This document shows, one piece after another, positions 8,958-17,659 of a DNA stretch of 64,000 bases. The notes below the pieces were generated by a model, which had not been told where the DNA came from, ran no database searches, and saw nothing but the letters and a program-made list of their open reading frames with translations. The number at the start of each line of letters is the position of its first letter. The first letter of the stretch is position 1. Both the position numbers and the translations under genes were made by a program. Origin of the DNA: Candidatus Peregrinibacteria bacterium (lineage in GTDB: Bacteria; Patescibacteriota; Gracilibacteria; UBA1369; GCA-2718715); assembly GCA_014240275.1 (NCBI GenBank), contig JAAZXH010000016.1:1-64000 (forward strand). The letters run 5' to 3'.

Positions 8958-11219
8958 ATGTCACAAGAAAAATATAAACCAAGAATGAGCAAATTAATCG
9001 ATCGAAAACTTCTAGGACCATTAGCATTTTCGATTGCTGCCCATATTAGTCCTTTTTTAATAGAAACCCAAACCCCAACCCATATATCGTATCAACATGC
9101 AAAACACATCTCATTCATTTTAAACAATCCAAATAGCTCGAATGACTCACAAGGCCCAAATCAAAATCAAGGTAGTGCAGACGCAATCATCAAAAAAGAA
9201 AAAAATAATAATTCAAAATCTGAAGAAGAAAAACCTAAATTAGAATTAAATCAAAACAAAACAAGCAATAATTCAAAATCTGAAGAAGAAAAACGCAAAT
9301 TAGAATTAAATCAAAAAGAACAAGCAATTGTTAAAAAAAGATTACATATTTCAAAATTATTCAAACCATTTCAAGAAGAACTAATAAATAAATATCAACA
9401 CTTATTTAATCTATCAATCATTGATCGAGAACAATATTTAAAGTTTACTTATGAATACCTTAAATACGTTCAAGCAGCAGCCCATGCTAGTAGGTTAAAT
9501 ACAGAAATAACCTCAGAAATACTTCAAAGCTCAGAAGAAGACATTAATAAATTAAAAGATTATATAGAAGCAAGTATTATTAACCTAGGGGGCCTAAATA
9601 AAATAGAAAAATATCAACGTATTTCAGATATTATTGCCCAAATACCGTATAGCCTATCTAACTCAAACCCTATTGATTTTGCCACTAATCCAGAAACCGG
9701 AATCAACTGTGATGCAATCGAGGTTATAGCTAGTTTATTAGTTAAATCAAGCCTCCCAAACACTCAATTAACCTCAAAAACATCTGTTATTAATGGTATT
9801 GCTCATGTAAACTTAGTAGCTAACGGAATTAACAATATAGATAAAAATTTTAGCATACTTGATTCACCTGCAATCGGAGCAGTCGGAGGTGAAAGAGTCC
9901 AATACTATCTCGGCATATTTAATGATCCAAACAAAGATTTAACCAAACCAGCAAACCACACAGTTTCTGATTCATTAAAAAGTGATATTGCAATATCAGA
10001 ACAGCTAGGTGAAAACGTTAAGAGAAATTTAGATGAAATTAATAACAATCCAGGTGGTGAAGTAAACCAAGAAGATCAGTCAAGAAGAGAAATTCAAATC
10101 CAATCAAATCAAGACCTACAAATACTGGCAAATGCAATCAGTAACCCAGATTTAATAAACCATGAACAAATAATGACAATCATAGAAAAGTTGCCAGATC
10201 ACCAAACAAAAGAATTTAGAAAATCAAAATATACTTACATCAAAAAGAAAACAGAAGCAATGTACGACAAACATTATCTGAAAGTATACGGTAAAGAAAC
10301 TAAAATAATGCGAAGAGCTCTACTTAGAGCTATCTACTATACTTCTAAGAACCCGAATATCTCACAAGAAGATCAAAAAAAACAAATTAAAAAAGAAATA
10401 GATAGACAAATTTTTGAAAAATACACCTTTTTCTATAACCATAAAACCAATACACTCAAAGCAGGTAAAGCATTAATCAACAAAGAAAAATTGATTTCAT
10501 TTTTTAAACTAGAAACATTCTACACACACATGCTTTCATCGACAACAAAAGCATTTAATCGTAAAAGCAATATTAGAATTGAAACAGATACTGGAACTGA
10601 AAACAAAGAAATTTTAGAAACTTTAGAAGAACATACACAGGTAAGATTTTATAATATTCACCCACTAGTCACAGACAACCTACATCATACAAAAAAACTA
10701 AAAATCTATATCGACAGACTATTGCCTATCAATGACAAAGGTGTACCTATCAATTTAAGTCACACTTATTTTATCGATGATAAAACAAAGAATATCCAAC
10801 AACTTGCAAATAGCTTTGCAGTGATAGATTCCGAAGACAGAAACTTGTTAAACAACTTAACAGAAACAACAGAAATCAAAATGCATAAATACAGAATAGA
10901 TGTAAAAGAAGACATTAAACTAGTAAATAAACACAACATCATCCCAGTTGTACACGAAAGAGAATTAAAAATTTACGGAACTATTTCTGATAGACAAAGA
11001 AAATTATGTGAGGATGTTAGCAACAATCACAAAAAAATCATCATTAATTTTTGGGGAAATAGAGATGAGGAAAAAAATGATTACTCATATCTAAGGCTGT
11101 TATCAAAATTAGAAAAAGCAACTATTGTCATACCAAAATCAGAAAGAAACAAATTAGAAGGTAACTCAAATTTTATAGACAATACAAGTCAAGAAAATAT
11201 CAAAATAGTATGGAGATAA
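8958..11219 (+). CDS. Large Asn/Lys-rich protein with a possible transglutaminase-like segment
   Basis: A 753-residue protein. I chose ATG 8958 because a good promoter ends just upstream. After a short hydrophobic stretch (residues 15-30, LLGPLAFSIAAHISPFL) comes a low-complexity Lys/Glu/Asn region with a 20-residue duplication, then mostly helical sequence. Around 249-302 the pattern GINCDA, AHVNLVA and FSILDS gives Cys251, His283 and Asp302, the order and spacing of a transglutaminase-like Cys-His-Asp triad; this is suggestive only. The C-terminal third is unrecognised. The codon use is even more AT-rich than the flanking tRNA synthetases. It may be secreted or membrane anchored. Confidence 0.5.
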   Translation: MSQEKYKPRMSKLIDRKLLGPLAFSIAAHISPFLIETQTPTHISYQHAKHISFILNNPNSSNDSQGPNQNQGSADAIIKKEKNNNSKSEEEKPKLELNQNKTSNNSKSEEEKRKLELNQKEQAIVKKRLHISKLFKPFQEELINKYQHLFNLSIIDREQYLKFTYEYLKYVQAAAHASRLNTEITSEILQSSEEDINKLKDYIEASIINLGGLNKIEKYQRISDIIAQIPYSLSNSNPIDFATNPETGINCDAIEVIASLLVKSSLPNTQLTSKTSVINGIAHVNLVANGINNIDKNFSILDSPAIGAVGGERVQYYLGIFNDPNKDLTKPANHTVSDSLKSDIAISEQLGENVKRNLDEINNNPGGEVNQEDQSRREIQIQSNQDLQILANAISNPDLINHEQIMTIIEKLPDHQTKEFRKSKYTYIKKKTEAMYDKHYLKVYGKETKIMRRALLRAIYYTSKNPNISQEDQKKQIKKEIDRQIFEKYTFFYNHKTNTLKAGKALINKEKLISFFKLETFYTHMLSSTTKAFNRKSNIRIETDTGTENKEILETLEEHTQVRFYNIHPLVTDNLHHTKKLKIYIDRLLPINDKGVPINLSHTYFIDDKTKNIQQLANSFAVIDSEDRNLLNNLTETTEIKMHKYRIDVKEDIKLVNKHNIIPVVHERELKIYGTISDRQRKLCEDVSNNHKKIIINFWGNRDEEKNDYSYLRLLSKLEKATIVIPKSERNKLEGNSNFIDNTSQENIKIVWR
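9207..9326 (+). repeat. Two tandem copies of a 60-bp coding repeat
   Basis: Two nearly identical 60-base units encode NNSKSEEEK followed by KLELNQ in the N-terminal low-complexity region of the 8958 gene. The exact 60-base period and near identity point to a recent in-frame duplication. Confidence 0.9.
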
Positions 11220-11236
11220 CTTAATTTAAAGTCCAC

Positions 11237-11265
11237 TTGCCAAAAAGACAGAAAAAACATATCAT
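11237..11265 (+). promoter_or_regulatory. Promoter for gltX
   Basis: TTGCCA at 11237-11242, 17-base spacer, TATCAT at 11260-11265, ending 26 bases before the gltX ATG. The match is moderate. Confidence 0.5.
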
Positions 11266-11291
11266 ATTGAAGCTACAATCTAGAAATAAAT

Positions 11292-12881
11292 ATGATCAAA
11301 ACTCGCTTCGCTCCATCCCCAACCGGATATTTACACATTGGAAGCTTACGAACAGCCCTGTACGCCTACTTACTTGCGAAACACAATGAAGGAAAATTTA
11401 TTTTAAGAATCGAAGACACCGACCAATCTCGGTTAGTTGAAGGCGCCACTGAAAACATTCTAAAAACCCTGAATTGGTTTGGTATTACTCCAGACGAAGG
11501 CCCTAAAACCGGTGGACCAAATGGACCTTATATCCAATCCCAAAGACTAGAAAAGTACAGAGCTGCAGCTGAAAAACTGATCCAAGAAGGTAAAGCCTAT
11601 CGTTGTTTTTGTACCAAAGAAAGACTCGACGAGCTAAGAGAGTTTCAAAAACAAAACAAAATGGCTCCCATGTATGACCGCCAATGCCGCTACCTCAGCG
11701 AAGCCGAAATTCAAGAAAAACTCGATGCTGGGATCCCATATGTAATTCGCCAAGCCATTCCATTGAATCAAACTATCAAGTTTCATGACCACGTTCGCGG
11801 TAAAATGAAATTTGATACCAACACCCTAGACGACCACGTTCTCATGAAAACCGATGGCTTTCCTACCTACCATTTGGCGGTAGCCGTAGACGATATCGAT
11901 ATGAATATTACTCATATAATTCGTGGAGAAGAATGGTTACCCTCAACTCCAAAACACATTTTATTATTCGAAGCCCTAGGTCATAAAGCTCCCGAAATGG
12001 CTCACCTACCTTTGATTTTAAATAAAGACGGGTCTAAACTTTCCAAACGCCAAAACGACGTAGCGGCTGAAGATTACATTCAAAAAGGCTTCCAAAAAGA
12101 AGCCCTATTAAACTTTATTGCCCTACTTGGCTGGAACACAGCTGACAACCAAGAAATATTTTCTATGACTGAGCTCATCGAAAAATTCACCATCGACCGC
12201 GTTCAAAAAGCCGGCGCTGTCTTAGATACAGACAAACTCAACTGGTTCGACTGGCAGCACCGTCGAGTTAAACATCTCGAAAAACTCAAAACATTAGCTA
12301 CAGAATTAGATGCTAATGTGCAAATTTCCGAACATAAAAAGGGCCATGTTCACTTTGACTTTCAAGAGATACCCAATAGCCAAAAATTCATCATACAAAA
12401 AGGTCAGCTGCTCTACAGCTACCTCAACAAATCTGCCATTGAGTTTATTCCAAAGCACCTGATTGATACGGAATTTCTCTTTAAAGCTCTCGCCTCACTC
12501 GAAGATAAAATCTTAAGAGACCCTAAAGATTTCGAAAACTACAGCGAATTTTACTTCAAACACAATACTAAAGTACAAATTGAACTCTTCAAACACGAAA
12601 AAATGGGAGTAGACTACGAAAGCTCACGAGAAGTAATCAACGTAGTCATGCAAGAACTCACCGAAGCAGACTTTGAAAGTCCAAACAACCTTAAAGCAAA
12701 ATTTGTCAGCATCATTGCCAAACTCGAACTCAAAAACGGGCAAGTCCTCTGGCCTGTGCGCGCAGCACTTTCCAACACCCAATACTCCCCTGGCGTCTTT
12801 GATCTGGCCTATACTCTAGGCTTCGAAGAAACCCAAAAACGACTTAGCCAAGCCATGCAAGAGATCTTAATGCATAGTTAA
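11292..12881 (+). CDS. gltX: Glutamyl-tRNA synthetase
   Basis: A 529-residue class I synthetase for tRNA-Glu (or Glu/Gln if non-discriminating). It starts with FAPSPTGYLHIGSLRTAL, holding the HIGH motif at residues 14-17, and has the KMSKS-type loop SKLSKRQND near 250. The anticodon-binding helical bundle fills the C-terminal half; at 529 residues it is slightly longer than the usual 470-490, with the extra length after residue 330. No GlnRS is seen here, so a transamidation route for Gln-tRNA is possible but cannot be judged from this window. An intrinsic terminator follows. Confidence 0.95.
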   Translation: MIKTRFAPSPTGYLHIGSLRTALYAYLLAKHNEGKFILRIEDTDQSRLVEGATENILKTLNWFGITPDEGPKTGGPNGPYIQSQRLEKYRAAAEKLIQEGKAYRCFCTKERLDELREFQKQNKMAPMYDRQCRYLSEAEIQEKLDAGIPYVIRQAIPLNQTIKFHDHVRGKMKFDTNTLDDHVLMKTDGFPTYHLAVAVDDIDMNITHIIRGEEWLPSTPKHILLFEALGHKAPEMAHLPLILNKDGSKLSKRQNDVAAEDYIQKGFQKEALLNFIALLGWNTADNQEIFSMTELIEKFTIDRVQKAGAVLDTDKLNWFDWQHRRVKHLEKLKTLATELDANVQISEHKKGHVHFDFQEIPNSQKFIIQKGQLLYSYLNKSAIEFIPKHLIDTEFLFKALASLEDKILRDPKDFENYSEFYFKHNTKVQIELFKHEKMGVDYESSREVINVVMQELTEADFESPNNLKAKFVSIIAKLELKNGQVLWPVRAALSNTQYSPGVFDLAYTLGFEETQKRLSQAMQEILMHS

Positions 12882-12885
12882 ACAC

Positions 12886-12915
12886 TAAAAGGCTAAATCA
12901 AATTAGCCTTTTATT
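12886..12915 (+). terminator. Intrinsic terminator after gltX
   Basis: AAAAGGCTAA and TTAGCCTTTT form a perfect 10-bp stem around a 6-base loop (12887-12912), followed by TTATTT. It lies between gltX and the ABC-F gene and should separate their transcripts. Confidence 0.85.
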
Positions 12916-12927
12916 TAACTTCAACAT

Positions 12928-14325
12928 ATGTTTATTATTGAAAACCTCAGTCTCGGATACGATAAAAATTTACTTTTTGAAAATTTCAATTTATCACTTG
13001 ATTCAAAATCAGGTAAAAAAATAGCTTTAGTCGGTCCAAACGGCTGCGGTAAATCTACCTTACTTAAAGCAGTCCTCAAACAAATCAGCCCGATTAAAGG
13101 TAAAATAGAGGTCCAAAACGAAAAAATCTTACACCTCAAACAGCACAACAACTTTGATCCAGAGCAGATGGTCGGCATCTATTTAGAAAACCTACTAGAA
13201 CACAGCCACCATTTTTACCAAGTAGACATTGCCTTGCAAGAAGTAGACTTAGACCCTGATGTAATCTATAAAACTTTTTCTAAACTTTCGGAAGGCCAAA
13301 AACTCAAAATTCAAATCATAGAACTACTCTTACAAGAGCCAGACATCTTGCTACTTGATGAACCAACCAACCACTTAGATGAACAATCTATTAACTGGCT
13401 GATCAAATTCATTCAAGATTTTAAAGGATCTATGATACTCATTACCCACAAACAAGAAGTGCTTGAACAAGCCGCTAACGAAATTTGGGAAATCGACCCA
13501 TCCAAACAAAAAGTTATCATCTACCATGGAAGTTTTAGCCATTTTTGGCAACAACGCTTTGTAAACATCAAGGCCGAACGTAAATCTTACTTTAAACTCA
13601 AAAAAGAAATCCAACGCATCCGCGCCTGGCTCAAAGCTAACGAATTTCACCCAAAATATCGCTTTTCAACATTTGTAGCTAACCAAAAAAAAGTCTTAGC
13701 CAAACTCGAAACTGAATTTAATGAAATTAAACTCACCAAAGATCCTAAATTAAGCCTAGGCACACATATGCAAAAAGATGACCGCAATAGCCTTTTGCAC
13801 ACCTTCTATAGCCCAACCCGCCAAGAAATTCAAGAGTTGAAAATCTTCAAAGGTCACAAAATCCTTTTAGAAGGTGTAAATGGAGCCGGAAAAACCACTC
13901 TTTTAAAAGAAATGTTTGCTGACCTTAAATACGCCAGACTTTTCCCGAAAATGCTAAGTCAAGCAGACAAACTCAAAGGTGAGCAGAAACTACACAAATA
14001 CTTAAACGATCACATTCACGGTTCCGAAAGTGAATTTTATGAACTAATTGCAAGCTTTGGATTAAAACCACTTTTAAAAACTCCAATCAACACCCTTAGC
14101 GGTGGTGAACAAAAAAGAGTTCAAATCATCACCATGCTCAACCAAAGACCAAACCTTATGCTCTTGGATGAACCTACCAATCACTTAGACCTATTTAGCC
14201 AACTTGAAATGATCAAATTCCTCAACAACACAAACGCAACTGTTATTATGATAACACACGAAAAACACCTACTCAACAACATTTACTTCGATCAAATCAT
14301 CTACGTTCCAAAATTCGAAGGCTAA
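12928..14325 (+). CDS. ABC-F family ATPase
   Basis: A 465-residue protein with two ABC ATPase domains and no membrane segment, the layout of ABC-F translation factors (EttA, Uup, antibiotic-resistance types). The first domain has Walker A GPNGCGKST (37-45), signature LSEGQK and Walker B DILLLDEPTNHLD; the second has GVNGAGKTT (317-325), LSGGEQKR (near 390) and LMLLDEPTNHLD. The linker between them (about 205-270) is Lys/Arg rich, as expected for ribosome contact. It is shorter than typical ABC-F proteins (520-650). ABC-F members act on ribosomes; the subfamily is unclear. Its stop overlaps the convergent gene by four bases. Confidence 0.88.
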   Translation: MFIIENLSLGYDKNLLFENFNLSLDSKSGKKIALVGPNGCGKSTLLKAVLKQISPIKGKIEVQNEKILHLKQHNNFDPEQMVGIYLENLLEHSHHFYQVDIALQEVDLDPDVIYKTFSKLSEGQKLKIQIIELLLQEPDILLLDEPTNHLDEQSINWLIKFIQDFKGSMILITHKQEVLEQAANEIWEIDPSKQKVIIYHGSFSHFWQQRFVNIKAERKSYFKLKKEIQRIRAWLKANEFHPKYRFSTFVANQKKVLAKLETEFNEIKLTKDPKLSLGTHMQKDDRNSLLHTFYSPTRQEIQELKIFKGHKILLEGVNGAGKTTLLKEMFADLKYARLFPKMLSQADKLKGEQKLHKYLNDHIHGSESEFYELIASFGLKPLLKTPINTLSGGEQKRVQIITMLNQRPNLMLLDEPTNHLDLFSQLEMIKFLNNTNATVIMITHEKHLLNNIYFDQIIYVPKFEG

Positions 14326-16142
14326 ACACCAGATCCCCAGATCTGTAAAAAATACTCCTTATAGTTAGCTACTATTTCTTGGTTTTTGATCTCAAACGCA
14401 ATTGGATCTACACCCCAAACCAAATTAACAACTTTATTCTTCAATATAATAACACCACTAGGAAATTCTTGACTAGTAGCTAGAATCTTAATGTTAGGAT
14501 TGTCTTTAAATGCATCACTAATAGCTTGAAATTTATAATCACTACAAATCAAAAGATCCTCAACACCCTTTTTAGCTAACTTTTTATGAAGCTCCTGAAG
14601 CAAGTTACGAATATCTTTATTATGATACTCTGAATTAAAACTAAAGGCCCAATAAAAATCACCTTTTTTGATACTACTTGCAATAGTATCAAATAACTTT
14701 CTAAAACCCTCCACGCCTCTATGTACGGTTTCAATTTCTTTATAATAAAATGGATGTTCTTCTCCTTTAATATAAACCGGATGATACTTACCTGAACTTA
14801 AAACCTCCCCCTCATATCTCACAGAAACTTGGCCACTACTCTTCATTACACCAACTCCCATCCAAGGTAAAAGATGTGTTTTTTTCTTTACCATATGTAC
14901 CCCTATATGACCTTGCTTTGGATGTACAGTCAAACGAACACCATAAGGAACTAAAGTATTAAAAAACTTTGCTTTTTCTAAAGCATGCTGTACAACCATA
15001 TACTCAAAAGCACATTTTTTTGACCGTTCTAAAATTTCTTTCTTAACCTTCATTTCATGATCATCTAGGTCCCACTCATCACTAAAATTAATTTTGTGTA
15101 AAAGTTTTAAAGGCACATCAGCTAAATTAATATTTTGCTTTGCAGACTGCATAATTTTTACAATTTTACCATCGTGGTAATTTTGCTTTAAAAAACCTAA
15201 AACATTATCAATATCATCATCTAACCTAGTTCCTGAATCTAATTTCCAAAGATTATCCATTTCTTTTCGAGCTTGCTCATAAGTTTGATCAAAATCTTTA
15301 AACTGCTTCAATTCTTCAAAAGCGTCTCTAACTACAAACACATCATCAAAACCTAATTCTTTAATGAAACGGTTTAAGGTATTAAAATAGCGATTCGCAT
15401 CTTCCTTAGAATGCAAAAAATGCCTATAATATAATTGGCCATCGTGAAAAATAGTAAATTGTGCACCCGGTTCATATAATTCTTGAATTTGTAAATTAAT
15501 TTCATTAAATTTACAAAAAGTAGCGATTTCTGCTAAATCAGCGTCACGACGTAAACTTTTTAAGGGGTTGGCAATCTTAAAAGGCATTGCCGGGAGCATA
15601 AATTGAATAGGCAATTTATTGTCAATGCAATGCTGGATTTTAGTAAGAAATATATCAGCATACTTCTCTAAGTTAATAACTTTCAAAGAACCACTGCGAT
15701 ATTTAGGAGAAGTAATTACTCTTAATATTTTTTCTGCCAAACTCTCACAATTTTTAAAATCCTTCTCTGTAAAAAACACAATTTTTTTATTAAAATTGTT
15801 TTTAAACAAATTGAAATCAAAAAAATCAATGGTTTCCTTAACTAAATCTTGAATGTTTTTTTCTACCTCATCTATCGCAAATTTTTCATATAAAGTCTTA
15901 GTCATATCTATGCGAGACACATCAAAATTGTTTGGGAGCACCATGTCTTCCAAACCACCATCTTGATTCATTAAATTAAACAAATCAGTCTTTAAGTACT
16001 TACGATCCTTACGAACTCCAAACCTAAGAGACTGGATCAAACCTTTCTTCTCCCAATCTCTTAGAGTATTAGGATGACAATTCAGTATCTTACAAGCTTC
16101 AGAAATAGAAACTAACGCTTGTAAATTATCTGAGCTTGACAT
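14322..16142 (-). CDS. HTH domain fused to an isocyanide-synthase-like (DIT1/PvcA) domain
   Basis: A 606-residue protein. Residues 10-58 form a MerR/excisionase-type helix-turn-helix (ACKILNCHPNTLRDWEKKG). Residues about 120-540 carry hallmarks of the pyoverdine/dityrosine biosynthesis family (PvcA, IsnA, DIT1): LPAMPFK at 183-189 followed by NPLK and DLAE (202-205), EPGAQFTIFHDGQ at 224-236, and late VRLTVHPK (402-409) and LLPWMGV (424-430). Known bacterial members make an isonitrile from the amine of Tyr or Trp using ribulose-5-phosphate; the substrate here is unknown. The HTH fusion is odd and may allow self-regulation. It sits beside VanX, DapF and an unknown gene on the same strand and has its own possible promoter. 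The family call rests on motif recognition alone. Confidence 0.6.
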   Translation of the reverse strand: MSSSDNLQALVSISEACKILNCHPNTLRDWEKKGLIQSLRFGVRKDRKYLKTDLFNLMNQDGGLEDMVLPNNFDVSRIDMTKTLYEKFAIDEVEKNIQDLVKETIDFFDFNLFKNNFNKKIVFFTEKDFKNCESLAEKILRVITSPKYRSGSLKVINLEKYADIFLTKIQHCIDNKLPIQFMLPAMPFKIANPLKSLRRDADLAEIATFCKFNEINLQIQELYEPGAQFTIFHDGQLYYRHFLHSKEDANRYFNTLNRFIKELGFDDVFVVRDAFEELKQFKDFDQTYEQARKEMDNLWKLDSGTRLDDDIDNVLGFLKQNYHDGKIVKIMQSAKQNINLADVPLKLLHKINFSDEWDLDDHEMKVKKEILERSKKCAFEYMVVQHALEKAKFFNTLVPYGVRLTVHPKQGHIGVHMVKKKTHLLPWMGVGVMKSSGQVSVRYEGEVLSSGKYHPVYIKGEEHPFYYKEIETVHRGVEGFRKLFDTIASSIKKGDFYWAFSFNSEYHNKDIRNLLQELHKKLAKKGVEDLLICSDYKFQAISDAFKDNPNIKILATSQEFPSGVIILKNKVVNLVWGVDPIAFEIKNQEIVANYKEYFLQIWGSGV

Positions 16143-16170
16143 AGAGACATTAACTTAACAATACACACCA

Positions 16171-16199
16171 ATGCTACCCAGTACCAAACAATAAGTCAA
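16171..16199 (-). promoter_or_regulatory. Possible promoter for the HTH-PvcA-like gene
   Basis: On the minus strand TTGACT (16199-16194), 17-base spacer and TAGCAT (16176-16171), 29 bases upstream of the ATG at 16142. A second overlapping TTGACT precedes it. The -10 match is weak. Confidence 0.4.
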
Positions 16200-16205
16200 G
16201 TCAAT

Positions 16206-16895
16206 TTAAGCCTTCAAATCTATAGTATCATATAAAACTTTTTCATTATAAAAGGCAGCCCAATAATTTTCACCAAAAGAATAGTGCCACCACTCAGAAG
16301 GCAAAGGTGCTAAATTAACCGAAAGCATTAACTTTAACAAAAGACTACGATTAGTTAAAGCCTCTAAGCTGATGTCTTTACAGGTTAAGTAAGATTTAAG
16401 ATCAATAGAATTCATTGGAGTCCCCATATCTAACTCTAAGCCATGCTCATCAACCAAGCATAAATCAACTGCACCTCCGGTCACATGCGGTGGTCTTAAA
16501 GCTGGATCTGCAATAAATTCAGTCACTTTTTCCCAAATTTGTTTTTCGATTAACTCTGGATATTTCTTTATAAAATCAGTTTTAACTTGGTTAAATTCAA
16601 GAGTTTGCTTAGTTAAACTCCTATATAATTCATATATTTTTAAGCCTAAATTCAAAGATTTTAAAATTACAGCAACCTGTATAATCTTTTCACCTAAAGC
16701 TTTACGTATCATATAATTTGGAATATTCTCATCAAAAATCAAACATCCTGCATTTTTTAAGGTACGAATATCAACCAAAGGATCATCAATAAAATCAGTT
16801 TCTAACAAATTAGCTTGAGCTTCATCTAAGTAGGTCTCTAGTTTTTCACCATGACTTAAAACTAAATATTTTTGTAAATTTTTTTCAACTAACAT
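16206..16895 (-). CDS. VanX-like D-Ala-D-Ala dipeptidase (peptidase M15D)
   Basis: A 229-residue zinc peptidase of the VanX/DdpX family. The zinc and catalytic residues are visible: PPHVTGGAVD gives His137 and Asp144, and SEWWHY gives Glu201 and His204. VanX enzymes cleave free D-Ala-D-Ala, either for glycopeptide resistance or for cell-wall amino acid salvage. There is no VanA ligase or VanH dehydrogenase nearby, so a resistance role is unlikely; peptidoglycan-derived dipeptide use or a role in the surrounding biosynthetic cluster fits better. No signal peptide is seen, so it is cytoplasmic. It follows dapF after 2 bases. Confidence 0.85.
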   Translation of the reverse strand: MLVEKNLQKYLVLSHGEKLETYLDEAQANLLETDFIDDPLVDIRTLKNAGCLIFDENIPNYMIRKALGEKIIQVAVILKSLNLGLKIYELYRSLTKQTLEFNQVKTDFIKKYPELIEKQIWEKVTEFIADPALRPPHVTGGAVDLCLVDEHGLELDMGTPMNSIDLKSYLTCKDISLEALTNRSLLLKLMLSVNLAPLPSEWWHYSFGENYWAAFYNEKVLYDTIDLKA

Positions 16896-16897
16896 AT

Positions 16898-17656
16898 TTA
16901 TATAATTAAATCTTTAATTTTAATAGCAGGACCGTTTTTATGAACAATTTTATCAATATTTGATTTCAAATGCAATTCTCCTCCCAAAACTTTAATCTTA
17001 ACTTCTGACAAACACAAACCCATTTGATTTGAAACAAAAAAACTACAAGTAGCTCCAGTACCGCACGCCAAAGTTTCTGCATTAACCCCTCTTTCAAATG
17101 TTCTTTGTATAAGCAACTGATTATTCACAACCTCCACAACATTTAAATTGAAATTTGTATCAAATTCATCAAAGAAAGTATTTACAAAACTAAACCCATG
17201 GTTATTAAAAATCAAATCTGCTTGAGCAATATCATCAACCAACAAAACTGCATGTGGCTCACCAACATCGGACAAATATAAATTAAAACCTTTATACTTT
17301 ATTTGACCATGTAAATTCACTTGGCCCATTTTTACTGACACATTACCATCATTTAACAAATGACATTCTACTTTGCCTGCTAACGTCAAGTATACATGAT
17401 TTAAACCGGTAAAATATTTATGTACAGCACGAATCCCATTTCCACACATATTACTTTCTGATAAATCAGATTCTAAAACACGTACTACCTTACCATCAGT
17501 GGAACACAACATCATTGTATCAGCCTTATATGTTTGTAATAAAGCTGCAACCTCATTTTTAAAAGATATCGACAAACTTGTCATTAAATCCATATTTTCT
17601 TTTTGCGCTATTATCACCCGATTCCCACAAGCATCCCATAATTCTAAATTTTTCAT
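16898..17656 (-). CDS. dapF: Diaminopimelate epimerase (or related amino acid epimerase)
   Basis: A 252-residue PLP-independent epimerase of two pseudo-symmetric halves. The two catalytic cysteines are in place: NMCGNGIR gives Cys71 and ETLACGTGATC gives Cys198, with the FERG motif at 187-190. The family interconverts LL- and meso-diaminopimelate for lysine and cell wall synthesis. No other lysine pathway gene is in the window, and its partners are a VanX-like dipeptidase and an unknown protein, so a different diamino acid substrate is possible. Gaps to the neighbours are 2 and 3 bases, a tight operon. Confidence 0.85.
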   Translation of the reverse strand: MKNLELWDACGNRVIIAQKENMDLMTSLSISFKNEVAALLQTYKADTMMLCSTDGKVVRVLESDLSESNMCGNGIRAVHKYFTGLNHVYLTLAGKVECHLLNDGNVSVKMGQVNLHGQIKYKGFNLYLSDVGEPHAVLLVDDIAQADLIFNNHGFSFVNTFFDEFDTNFNLNVVEVVNNQLLIQRTFERGVNAETLACGTGATCSFFVSNQMGLCLSEVKIKVLGGELHLKSNIDKIVHKNGPAIKIKDLII

Positions 17657-17659
17657 AAT

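Noticed and set aside
16206..16895. Vancomycin resistance
   Set aside because: The VanX-like gene has no VanA/VanH/VanRS partners; a salvage or biosynthetic role is more likely.
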